Shown: positions 18,823 through 27,704, counted from the stretch's first letter. The stretch: 33,833 nucleotides of DNA from Candidatus Muiribacteriota bacterium (GCA_030633305.1 DAOVTB010000022.1:1-33833), one strand, 5' to 3'. Notes: generated by a model not told the origin, from the sequence alone. Numbers and translations: made by a program.

Positions 18823-18953
18823 ATTAAAACGTTCTGAATTAGATGAAGGTTGGATTTTCTTTGCCGATTTTTGCTGAGGTGTGCTCTTTTGCACACCGCA
18901 AGTTAAAATTGGTAAAGAAAATTCAAGATTCGCTAAATTCAGGACGTTTTAAT
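18823..18953. repeat. Imperfect palindromic intergenic element (CTGAATTAG family), 131 nt
   Basis: Arms ATTAAAACGTTCTGAATTAG (18823-18842) / CTAAATTCAGGACGTTTTAAT (18933-18953). Inner arms TCTTTGCCGATTTTTGCTGAGGTGTGC / GCACACCGCAAGTTAAAATTGGTAAAGA. Confidence 0.85.
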
Positions 18954-20604
18954 AATGAAAGCTCGAACCGCCTAAAAACTCTCGCATAATCGAAGTTGGC
19001 GGAATCTCATCTGTTTCAACAGCCAGAAAATTCGACAGGAAATGATTTAGGCGTTGCGCTTCATTAAAAACTCTGGAATCAGGTTTAATAGCTTTTAATA
19101 ATTGCCGCGCAGCAGGCTTTAACACAGACGTTTCATAGACCAACGCAGAATTGAACATAATATCAGCACTCTCCTGGAAAGGAAAAATATTTTTTTCTTC
19201 ACCAGCACGTACAGATGGCCAACGTTTCAGTGTATTTTCAGCACTATATCCACGAAATTTAAAATCTCTTATCATACGTCTAAGCAACCTGGTATCAGTT
19301 GTTGGTATCCTGTTATGATCATCAATACAGATTTGTGTAAGAGCACTTATGTATATTTTAAATTTATTTTTATGCGGTATTGAATAAGTCAGTTTTTCAT
19401 TCATCCCGTGTATCCCCTCAATAATCAACATTTGTCCATCAATAATCCTCAGAGGCGAAACATTATCATTTCGAAGTCCTAATTCAAAATCAAATTTAGG
19501 AATCATAACTTCTTCCCCATTAAGCAAACGGGTCAAGTGATCATTAAAAAGATCCAGTTGAAGAGCATAAAGTGATTCAAAATCATAATCTCCCTTTTCA
19601 TCTAAAGGACAATCAGTACGATTTACAAAATAATTATCAAGTGAAAGAGTCAAAGGATTTAGTCCATTTACTTTCAAGTGAATCGCAAGTCTTTTTGAAA
19701 ATGTTGTTTTTCCACTTGAAGATGGACCTGCAATTAGAACAATCTTGATATCCTTACGTTGATTTGAAATAACATCTGCTATTTCAGAAATTCTTTTTTC
19801 ATGAAGCGCTTCAGCTATTTTAATCAACTCTGAAGTCCCACCTTTTGTAAGAACTTCATTTAAACGGCCGGTATTATTCACTTCAAGTATCTTTCCCCAA
19901 TGTTTACTTTCCTTATAAACCTTAAATAATTTTGGTTGGTTCATAAACGGAGGAATCTCTAGAGGTGCTTTTTGTTTAGGAAATTCAAGTATAAATCCAG
20001 GTGGATTTCTTCTCAACTTGAAACTTTTGATAACACCAGTTGAAGCTGCTATACAATCATGTGCTACATCCATAAATGGTCCAAGCTTATAAATCATGAC
20101 TTTTTTCTTATCTACATATTTCAACAATCTTGCTTTATCTGAAAATCCTTTCTTTTTAAACAGATCTTTTGCCTTATTTTTTGGAAGTTCAATCATTTCA
20201 ATAGTTTCATTATTTTCGATTATTGTTCTCATTATGCTGGAAATCTTTCCAAGAACTTCAGAAGAATTTGGAAGATCACAGTAAAAGTCATAATAATATC
20301 CATTGCTTAAGGAATGTCCGATTACAAGTCTAGAATTCCGATGATAATCCATACATGCTCTGGCAAGAATAAAACTCAAAGTCCTTCTATATATCTTTCT
20401 TCCTTCTTTTTCCTTGAAGGTAATAAAGTCAATTTTATCACCACTTTTAACTTTCTTGAAAAGATCAACAATAATACCATTTAGCATTGCTCCAAGAATA
20501 GGATAATTCTTCTCACATTTGATTCCTCTGGCAAGTTCCTGCAAGGTTGAATCTGATGCAACCAGCTTTTTTTTATCTTTAATATAAACAGTAATTTTTT
20601 TCAT
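18949..20604 (-). CDS. Nucleoside (uridine) kinase-like protein with N-terminal TGS/ThrRS SAD-like region
   Basis: 551 aa; N-terminal TGS-like segment, GHSLSNGYYYDFY and AHDCIAASTGVIKSFKL resemble the ThrRS editing-side domain; P-loop IAGPSSSGKTTFSKRL and LDNYFVNR resemble uridine kinase/PRK. Confidence 0.88.
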   Translation of the reverse strand: MKKITVYIKDKKKLVASDSTLQELARGIKCEKNYPILGAMLNGIIVDLFKKVKSGDKIDFITFKEKEGRKIYRRTLSFILARACMDYHRNSRLVIGHSLSNGYYYDFYCDLPNSSEVLGKISSIMRTIIENNETIEMIELPKNKAKDLFKKKGFSDKARLLKYVDKKKVMIYKLGPFMDVAHDCIAASTGVIKSFKLRRNPPGFILEFPKQKAPLEIPPFMNQPKLFKVYKESKHWGKILEVNNTGRLNEVLTKGGTSELIKIAEALHEKRISEIADVISNQRKDIKIVLIAGPSSSGKTTFSKRLAIHLKVNGLNPLTLSLDNYFVNRTDCPLDEKGDYDFESLYALQLDLFNDHLTRLLNGEEVMIPKFDFELGLRNDNVSPLRIIDGQMLIIEGIHGMNEKLTYSIPHKNKFKIYISALTQICIDDHNRIPTTDTRLLRRMIRDFKFRGYSAENTLKRWPSVRAGEEKNIFPFQESADIMFNSALVYETSVLKPAARQLLKAIKPDSRVFNEAQRLNHFLSNFLAVETDEIPPTSIMREFLGGSSFHY

Positions 20605-20631
20605 ATTATCCTCCAGTTCTAATTATCTTCT

Positions 20632-20697
20632 TAAGTTAAAATTCCACGCACAAATCGGTGAAGGAAAATTTTAAAGTTCGCTAATTCATGGCGTAGG
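20632..20697. repeat. Short/degenerate copy of the CTGAATTAG palindrome family
   Basis: AAGTTAAAATT...GGTGAAGGAAAATTTTAAAGTTCGCTAATTCATGG resembles AAGTTAAAATTGGTAAAGAAAATTCAAGATTCGCTAAATTCAGG at 18900-18942. Confidence 0.6.
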
Positions 20698-20698
20698 T

Positions 20699-22291
20699 TC
20701 AGATTTCTTTATATAACTCTATTTTTATTCCAAAACAACCTTTATCATTTAATAACTCTAGTTTCCCACCATGAGCATCAATTGTATGTTTCGCAAATAT
20801 AAGGTTTAGTTCCTGATCGTTTTCGGATATTGCGTCTCCAGCTTCACCTTTCAAATTAGTGATTGCAGTTAAAAAATCCTTCTTCATTATCTTATCAATA
20901 AAATCAGCTTCAAATGGTTTTCCTTTACCAGTAAAGTAAACTGAAATTTTTTCATCACCACAATCTTCTATAGTAATAAAAATCTTTCCGTCCTTTTCCG
21001 ACCTCAGAAAACAATTCTTTATAATTGCATAAAATGAATGTTGAACCCTTTCTTCATCTGCAACGATCTCACAATCTGTAAATTTTGAAACCAATTTATA
21101 ATTAACATTATTTTCACAATACCTTTTACTTAATTCATCCAATAACATTTCAGTCATCGCAATCACATCAAATCCGAGTCTATCAAGTCTAAGAGGCCCT
21201 GCTTCAAGTTCACTGAAAAACATTAATTGATGAATACGGTCTTTTAAATATTCAAACTGAGCAACATTATTCTCCTCAGAATTATTTAAATTCACAATCC
21301 TTTCAACTTCCTGAAGCGGTTCGATTAACTGATGGGAAACAAAAGCAAGAAACTCAGCACGAATACGTTCATTTTTTTTGCTCTCAGTAATATTTCTAAA
21401 TGCAATGATAACACCAGTACGTTCCTCGTTATCATTGTATAAATTAGTTATTTTTCCACTTAAAATTATATTTTCCGGTTTCAAAAGACATACATCAAAA
21501 ACTGTATTTTCTTCAAAATCTTTCAATTCTTCAATGATAATCTCAAATTTCTCTGGAATTGAACCTTGCCTTTCGTATTCTTTCAGTTGAAATACCTCAT
21601 CAGCACTTCTATTATAAAGAATAATATTAAAATCCTTGTCAAACACAACAATACCATCACTCATGGATGTGATGATTGTCTCAATTTTCTGCTTTTCCTG
21701 AGATATATTTTCATAAAGTTCAGATTTTTCAAGAGCATTTCCAGCCTGGTCAGTCAAAGCTACAAGCAATTTAAGATCTTCATGATCGAAAAAGTTTCCA
21801 CTCTTTTTATTTAGAACTTCAACAACACCAATTGGTTTTCCCTGAGAAAGAAGAGGTACAGCAATCATAGTTTTAGTTACAAATGCTGTCTGTTTATCAG
21901 CACCTTTAAACCAACGTTTATCATGTTGCGCATCGGCAATTAAAAGTGGTTTATTATTTGAAGCAACCCAACCGGCAATACTCTTTCCACCAAGAGGAAC
22001 ACGTACATCTTTCAATTGCGAAGCCTTATCTCCATGCATTACATGGAAATACATGTGCTGTTCTTCATCATTAATCAATAAAAGTGAGCTCGCTTCAGCT
22101 TTCATCACTTCTTGCGATAAATAAAGAATTAAATCAAGAAGGGATTTTGTTTCCAAAGTAGAATTCATTATTCTACAAGCTTCCATCAGAGCATATTTTT
22201 CTTCAGAGACTACATATAGTTCTTCTTCAAGAAACTGTATTCTTGACTGGAAGGTATTAACTTTTTCTAAGAGATCAGCTACCTGATTCAA
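20699..22291 (-). CDS. GAF-PAS sensor histidine kinase-like protein with divergent ATPase domain
   Basis: 530 aa; GAF (LLLINDEEQHMYFHVMHG...AGWVASNNKPLLIADAQHDKRWF...AVPLLSQGKPIGVVEVLNKKSG), PAS (MSDGIVVFDKDFNIILYNRSADEVF), H-box-like FLAFVSHQLIEPL, HATPase-like C-terminus. Confidence 0.85.
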   Translation of the reverse strand: MNQVADLLEKVNTFQSRIQFLEEELYVVSEEKYALMEACRIMNSTLETKSLLDLILYLSQEVMKAEASSLLLINDEEQHMYFHVMHGDKASQLKDVRVPLGGKSIAGWVASNNKPLLIADAQHDKRWFKGADKQTAFVTKTMIAVPLLSQGKPIGVVEVLNKKSGNFFDHEDLKLLVALTDQAGNALEKSELYENISQEKQKIETIITSMSDGIVVFDKDFNIILYNRSADEVFQLKEYERQGSIPEKFEIIIEELKDFEENTVFDVCLLKPENIILSGKITNLYNDNEERTGVIIAFRNITESKKNERIRAEFLAFVSHQLIEPLQEVERIVNLNNSEENNVAQFEYLKDRIHQLMFFSELEAGPLRLDRLGFDVIAMTEMLLDELSKRYCENNVNYKLVSKFTDCEIVADEERVQHSFYAIIKNCFLRSEKDGKIFITIEDCGDEKISVYFTGKGKPFEADFIDKIMKKDFLTAITNLKGEAGDAISENDQELNLIFAKHTIDAHGGKLELLNDKGCFGIKIELYKEI

Positions 22292-22379
22292 ATTAACTCC
22301 TCAAAATCTAATCAACTAATTCTAAAAAAACAACCACATTCAAAAAAAATGATCGATTTGAAATAGGCATCAAACTTGA

Positions 22380-22408
22380 TTTTAACATATGAAAATTGCT
22401 AGTGTCAA
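22380..22408 (-). promoter_or_regulatory. Sigma70-like promoter upstream of the sensor gene
   Basis: On the minus strand: TTGACA (22408-22403), 17-nt spacer, TTAAAA (22385-22380). Strong -35, weak -10. Confidence 0.4.
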
Positions 22409-22422
22409 CATATGACATCTAC

Positions 22423-23070
22423 TTATTCATATAAATAACATTGATAATATATATCTCTGTCCATATTTTTCCATTTTCTTTCATATTTTGTAGAAAAATA
22501 TTCAGGATATTCATTTTTATACCACTCCGGGTAAAAAATACTCTTCAATTCTTTTTTTTCGGCAAATACTTCTCGAGCTTCTTCAGCATAATCTTTCCAG
22601 TCAGTAACAAAAAAAAGTTGGCCCCCTTTTTTTAATTTCCGCAATAAAACATCAAGAGTTTGTTCAGAAATAAGCCGATTTTTTTTATGCTTCTTTTTGG
22701 GCCAAGGGTCTGGAAAATTAATATAAAATGTTTCTATAAAGTCATCAGGAACAAAATACTTCATAACCAGCCTGGCGTCCAGTTTAAATAACCTTACATT
22801 TTTAAGATTATGACGTTCTATCAGCCGATTAGCCTTTCGTATGGAAATTGGAGATAATTCAATCCCTAGAATATTGTATTCTGGATTCCTGATTGCAAGA
22901 TCGGCAAGAAATTCAGCATTTCCAAAACCGATTTCAACAGTTAAAGGTAAGGAATTTCCGTATACCTTTTCCCAATCAACAAGTTTTCTCAGGTCTTCTG
23001 GTACATCAAGTCCTTTCGATAATGAAAATTCTGGTGCAATTAAATCATTTAAATATATCATATTATTCAT
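22423..23070 (-). CDS. trmB: tRNA (guanine-N7-)-methyltransferase
   Basis: 215 aa; LTVEIGFGNAEFLADLA, ILGIELSPISIRKA, FYINFPDPWPKKKHKKNRL. Confidence 0.96.
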   Translation of the reverse strand: MNNMIYLNDLIAPEFSLSKGLDVPEDLRKLVDWEKVYGNSLPLTVEIGFGNAEFLADLAIRNPEYNILGIELSPISIRKANRLIERHNLKNVRLFKLDARLVMKYFVPDDFIETFYINFPDPWPKKKHKKNRLISEQTLDVLLRKLKKGGQLFFVTDWKDYAEEAREVFAEKKELKSIFYPEWYKNEYPEYFSTKYERKWKNMDRDIYYQCYLYE

Positions 23071-23180
23071 AAAATTCCTTTCACCTTATAATAATAAAAT
23101 AGCATTTATTTTTCAAGTTATTCATTAGCTAAACCGATAAATTATCTGAATAAATATTATATTTTTTGAAAGGATTTAAA

Positions 23181-24437
23181 ATGAATGAAATCGTAAAAGA
23201 AAACAAAAACACTAATACAAAACACTTTCTTATCTTCATGTTGATTATTATGACACTTGCACAAAACGGAATTGCTGTTGAACAAGGTAGTGCTGGTTGG
23301 GCTGGGGCATTTCTTCGAACCGGGGTAGGAAGTCGAGCGCTTGGAATGGGTGGAGCTTTTTCCGCAATGCCAGGAGATTCAACAAGTATTTATTGGAACC
23401 CGGCAGCAATGACTTACATAGATCGACCTGAAGTAAGTTTTATGCACGGAAACCTTTCTCTGGATAGAACATATCATTATATTTCACTGGCAAGTCCTGT
23501 TAATGATGGTAAATATTTCCTAGGTTTCGGATATCTGCGTGAAGCGATTGATGATATTGAAAACCGTGATAATACAGGCGCACTTATTTCATACTTTAAT
23601 AACACAGACAGCGCATATTATTTTTCCGGTTCGTGGAAAGTATACAGTAAACTCAGCCTGGGTTTTAACGCAAAATATATAAATAAAGAGTTATTCACAG
23701 CAAATGCTGACGGAGTTGGTATTGATGCTGGAATGTTATATCATGCAACCCCAAAATTAAATCTTGGTGTAACTTTTTCCAATCTTTTTACCAATCTGCA
23801 ATGGGAGAACACAAATACCAATCCTGAAGAAAAAATTCCTGAAGCAGCTACTTTAAGTGTTTCTTATAGATTTCTTCATGCGACTACAGTTGCTGTTGAC
23901 ATCAAAAAAACAAAGAATTTTGATGCTAAATTTTTTGCAGGTATTGAATCTGTTTTTATGGATAAAATAGTGATAAGAGCTGGATCAAAAGATGGAGATC
24001 TAACTCTTGGAGTTGGCCTAAAACACAAAAGCATTGATTTCAACTATGCATATATTGACGAAGAATTTGCAGGCGCATCTCATCGTTTATCAACAAGTTT
24101 CAGATTCGGAGAAGGCAAAAAGCAAAAAATCGAAAATTCCAGAAAGCTAAGAAAAAAATCGATTGAAGAAAATTCTCCAGAATTACTACGAGATAATCAT
24201 GACATTGTAAATCAAGGAATTTCATTATTCAGAGAAGAGAAATTTGAAAAAGCTCTTGTTACATTTAAAAAAGTTCTGAAGACTGATAAGACAAATAGTG
24301 ATGCACTGTATTATACTGGCAATTGCCTTGTTTCATTAAATAAAAAAGCTCTTGCTCAGAAATATTATAGACGCGCACTTGAAATAGATCCAGATCATAA
24401 ATTTTCAATGTATGCAAAATTATATTTGAATAAATAA
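23181..24437 (+). CDS. PorV/PorQ (UPF0164)-like outer membrane beta-barrel protein with C-terminal TPR
   Basis: GWAGAFLRTGVGSRALGMGGAFSAMPGDSTSIYWNPAAM is typical; C-terminal TPR GISLFREEKFEKALVTFKKVLKTDKTNSDALYYTGNCLV. ATG 23181 with upstream GAAAGGA preferred over the TTG at 23166 in the track. Confidence 0.88.
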   Translation: MNEIVKENKNTNTKHFLIFMLIIMTLAQNGIAVEQGSAGWAGAFLRTGVGSRALGMGGAFSAMPGDSTSIYWNPAAMTYIDRPEVSFMHGNLSLDRTYHYISLASPVNDGKYFLGFGYLREAIDDIENRDNTGALISYFNNTDSAYYFSGSWKVYSKLSLGFNAKYINKELFTANADGVGIDAGMLYHATPKLNLGVTFSNLFTNLQWENTNTNPEEKIPEAATLSVSYRFLHATTVAVDIKKTKNFDAKFFAGIESVFMDKIVIRAGSKDGDLTLGVGLKHKSIDFNYAYIDEEFAGASHRLSTSFRFGEGKKQKIENSRKLRKKSIEENSPELLRDNHDIVNQGISLFREEKFEKALVTFKKVLKTDKTNSDALYYTGNCLVSLNKKALAQKYYRRALEIDPDHKFSMYAKLYLNK

Positions 24438-24443
24438 GTTATA

Positions 24444-24459
24444 CCTGTGTTGAGCGATT
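24444..24459. repeat. Solo terminal arm CCTGTGTTGAGCGATT of the palindrome family
   Basis: 15/16 identical to CCTGAGTTGAGCGATT, the left end of the element at 15687. Confidence 0.55.
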
Positions 24460-24469
24460 AAGAATTCTA

Positions 24470-26170
24470 CTAATCAGATCTTTCTTTTTGTTTTTCCAGA
24501 TAATCTCTCAATACTTCGCGGACAAATTTGGGAAGATTCAGGATTCTGCCAATGCGATTTGGTTCTTGCCACAGTCTATAAAGCCATTCAAAACCAAGAT
24601 TCTGCATAAATTCGGGAGCTCGATTCAAGGTTCCGCTTATCACATCATAGCTCCCACCAACTCCCATCGCACAATTGATTTTTAATTTGTCAAAATTATC
24701 ATCAAGCCATTTTTCCTGTCTCGGAACACCAAGAGCCACAAAAAGTATTCTTGCTCCTGAATTATTGATATCATCAATAATAGCGGATGAATCACTATCG
24801 GAAAAATACCCGTTATGAAAACCTGAAATATTCAATTCAGGGTATGTTTTGACTAATTTAGAACAAGTTTTCTCTAAAACTTCCTGCGTTGACCCTAGAA
24901 GATATATACCATTTCCCTTTTCTTCAGCTTTTTTGCATAGACTAAGCATGAAATCAATTCCAGGTACTCTTTCGTTCAATGGAGTATGAGAAAAATCCGC
25001 AGCCCAGATTAATCCAATCCCATCAGGAACATTTAATTTTGAACCATTAATAATCCTCATCAGATCAGGATCATTTCTGCATTCATAAACGATTATACTA
25101 TTTGGAGTCGTTATATAGAATTTCTCATCATTTTCAATTCCTTTACAAACTGAACTAACCGCCATATCCATCTTCACATTATCAATTCTTACACCCAGAA
25201 TCTGAATTGAATCACAAAAAACAGCTTTTTCTTTCTTTAAAAATATTGCTTTTCCAGTTGAAAAAAGCGTGATAATAGCCGTCAGGAAAAAAATAGTCAG
25301 TAAAAAAAAGGATTCTTCTTTATAAACAAAGTATACCATCAGATTCAGATACAATGTTGTAATAGTAATGTATATCACAAATGACTTTTCAGTAATATTC
25401 CATCTATAAGGATTCTTTAAGGCTAATTCCGAATTATAAAATTTCTTGTTATAACTGAATACAATAAGGAAAATTATAAATAAAACAGGCAGTATAAGCA
25501 TTAGGATCGGAATAATCAAACCAGTATAAATAATTGAGTAGTTCACTGAATAACATAAAAATATACCAAAAATATATCCCAGAAAAGTTGCATCTGACTT
25601 ACTAAGAGAAATTTTAGCCGGCGGAAAATTAAAATAAATAACTGAAAATAACGATCCAATAAAAAGATTCATAAGAACCAATATACTTTTTGAAAGAAAA
25701 CCTGTCTGAATATAAATAGAAAAAGAAAAGACAGAAACAATAAAGCAGATAACAGGAATAAGCCCATTATAGAAATTAACCATTCTGAATAGAAATATTG
25801 ATAGCATGATCCACATTGTTGTCAGAACTGTTTTAAAAATATCTACTTTCATGGTCATTATTCTGTTTTTGTCAAAAATAATCTCATTTAAACCAATTAA
25901 AACTGTGGAAAAAGTTAGCAAAGTAAGCAGAATAAAAAAAACCCGAGAAGTAATTAACCTCTCTTCTTCAAGAATTGCTAACAGAATATAAAACAATGAC
26001 ATTATAGAAATAGATTTGTAATTATCAGCATATCCAAGGGACCAGAAGGGAATAATAGTCGAAAATATAACTGCAAATTTTATAAAACTACGCTTCAAAA
26101 AATAGCAATAATTAAGTTGTAAAACAATTCCAGACACAACAATACTAAGAATAAGTAAATAATAATTCAT
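24470..26170 (-). CDS. WecG/TagA/CpsF (GT26) glycosyltransferase fused to an N-terminal WecA/MraY-like membrane domain
   Basis: 566 aa; C-terminus ILGVRIDNVKMDMAV, FYITTPNSIIVYECRNDPDLMRIINGSKLNVPDGIGLIWAA, ERVPGIDFM, FVALGVPRQEKW, GVGGSYDVISG; N-terminus contains NFPPAKISLSKSDATFLGYIFG. Confidence 0.85.
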   Translation of the reverse strand: MNYYLLILSIVVSGIVLQLNYCYFLKRSFIKFAVIFSTIIPFWSLGYADNYKSISIMSLFYILLAILEEERLITSRVFFILLTLLTFSTVLIGLNEIIFDKNRIMTMKVDIFKTVLTTMWIMLSIFLFRMVNFYNGLIPVICFIVSVFSFSIYIQTGFLSKSILVLMNLFIGSLFSVIYFNFPPAKISLSKSDATFLGYIFGIFLCYSVNYSIIYTGLIIPILMLILPVLFIIFLIVFSYNKKFYNSELALKNPYRWNITEKSFVIYITITTLYLNLMVYFVYKEESFFLLTIFFLTAIITLFSTGKAIFLKKEKAVFCDSIQILGVRIDNVKMDMAVSSVCKGIENDEKFYITTPNSIIVYECRNDPDLMRIINGSKLNVPDGIGLIWAADFSHTPLNERVPGIDFMLSLCKKAEEKGNGIYLLGSTQEVLEKTCSKLVKTYPELNISGFHNGYFSDSDSSAIIDDINNSGARILFVALGVPRQEKWLDDNFDKLKINCAMGVGGSYDVISGTLNRAPEFMQNLGFEWLYRLWQEPNRIGRILNLPKFVREVLRDYLEKQKERSD

Positions 26171-26171
26171 A

Positions 26172-27704
26172 TCATTTCATCTGTTTAAGGATTCTATCCA
26201 GTGAATCTTTTGAAACAAGTTTAACATTATTTTCTTCTGCAAGTTTTTTTGTACTATCTGAATATTCTCCACAAACAACCATAATTCCTTTTCTATAATC
26301 CATTTTATTCATATCTGCAATCATCTGTTTAACAGGGATCTCGCCAATTATACCTGTCCAGTTCCTTCCCATAAAAAGCGTCTGTACAGATTTCATATCC
26401 TTAACTATTATTGCATCAAATCCATCCTTGCTTTCTAGTAAGCTTTCTACTGAATATCCAATTTTATTAACGAAAGAGTCCATCGTATCCTTAAATTCTG
26501 CAATAGGAATCTGCGATAATTCAATATGATTATTTATTACTGTCTTACTTTTTTTTAATTTTCCTCCGTCAAGTCCAGAACCCTCTTCACCACGTAATGC
26601 TAACCAGTTTCTAAACTCATTATCCAGACGAGTCATATTTGATAAATGATTGGTCGCAAGTGAATCAGTTACTTTTCTATAAGTTTTAGTTCCGAAATGA
26701 TCATGCCAAAAGTCCATAATCAAAATATCGCCTTCTTTTGAATGTTTTCTTAACTGGAAAATTTCATAAATATCCATAAACTTAAAATTTATTTTAACCA
26801 ATTCTCGCCAATATTCTTCAGCCTTTACATCATTATTCATAAAATAAGATCCAACACCTAGGACAAAATATATATCACTAGACAACTCTACATTAAAACT
26901 CTTTATAAATGCCAGGTGTGATTCTACTTCCATTACCACTTTTTTCCAATTTTTATTGATAGAATACAAGTATGACAGCATAACACTTGAATTTGCACGT
27001 ACATACAATTCTTTACTCAATCCTTTTACAATCCTGAAATATTTAATTGCCTTGTTTGAATCTTTTTTCATGTAAATATATCCAAGCACTTCATAAGCGC
27101 TGGTATACTGAGAATCCACCTTGATTAATGCTTCAAGAATCTCAAGTCCCTCATCAAACCTATCACTTTCAATCAGAACCATTCCTTTATTGTATAAAGC
27201 TTCGGAATGAGCAGATTTGGTTTCAAGAACATTTGAAAGATAGATAAGCGATCGATCGAATAATTCATTTCCTATACAATAATCAGCAAGCTTAAGATTA
27301 ACTACTTCTATACTGCTATCCAGCGAATATATCTTAAGAAGTGTCATGTATTCACTGTCTTTCTTGAAAGCTCCTTCATAGATTTTAGCAAGCTCCATAT
27401 ATACCGTCAATTCATTTTCGAAAGGTTTATTATTAGTAATCTTTAGAATTAATTCCAGCTCTTTTTGAGCGGCATCAAGATATTTTTTTTTAAGCATGAT
27501 ATTAGCCAGCGATAATCTCGCTCCAATATTTTCGGGGTTTTGACTTAATTCTTCATTATAGAATTCTACAGCCTTATCTAAAAGACCTTCTCTTTCCATT
27601 TCTATGGCCTGAGCAAGAGCGCTGGGTCTGAAATAGTAAATTCCAGCCCAAACAAGGAACACAACAAATATTATCATGAATAATAGGGTCAGAATAATGT
27701 ACAT
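26172..27704 (-). CDS. Membrane-anchored TPR protein with C-terminal restriction-endonuclease-like (Mrr-type) domain
   Basis: 510 aa; N-terminal TM, TPR units (GLLDKAVEFYNEELSQNPENIGARLSLANIML); C-terminus KDGFDAIIV...GIMVVCGEYSDSTKKLAEENNVKLVSKDSLDRILKQ resembles the Mrr_cat fold. Confidence 0.75.
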   Translation of the reverse strand: MYIILTLLFMIIFVVFLVWAGIYYFRPSALAQAIEMEREGLLDKAVEFYNEELSQNPENIGARLSLANIMLKKKYLDAAQKELELILKITNNKPFENELTVYMELAKIYEGAFKKDSEYMTLLKIYSLDSSIEVVNLKLADYCIGNELFDRSLIYLSNVLETKSAHSEALYNKGMVLIESDRFDEGLEILEALIKVDSQYTSAYEVLGYIYMKKDSNKAIKYFRIVKGLSKELYVRANSSVMLSYLYSINKNWKKVVMEVESHLAFIKSFNVELSSDIYFVLGVGSYFMNNDVKAEEYWRELVKINFKFMDIYEIFQLRKHSKEGDILIMDFWHDHFGTKTYRKVTDSLATNHLSNMTRLDNEFRNWLALRGEEGSGLDGGKLKKSKTVINNHIELSQIPIAEFKDTMDSFVNKIGYSVESLLESKDGFDAIIVKDMKSVQTLFMGRNWTGIIGEIPVKQMIADMNKMDYRKGIMVVCGEYSDSTKKLAEENNVKLVSKDSLDRILKQMK

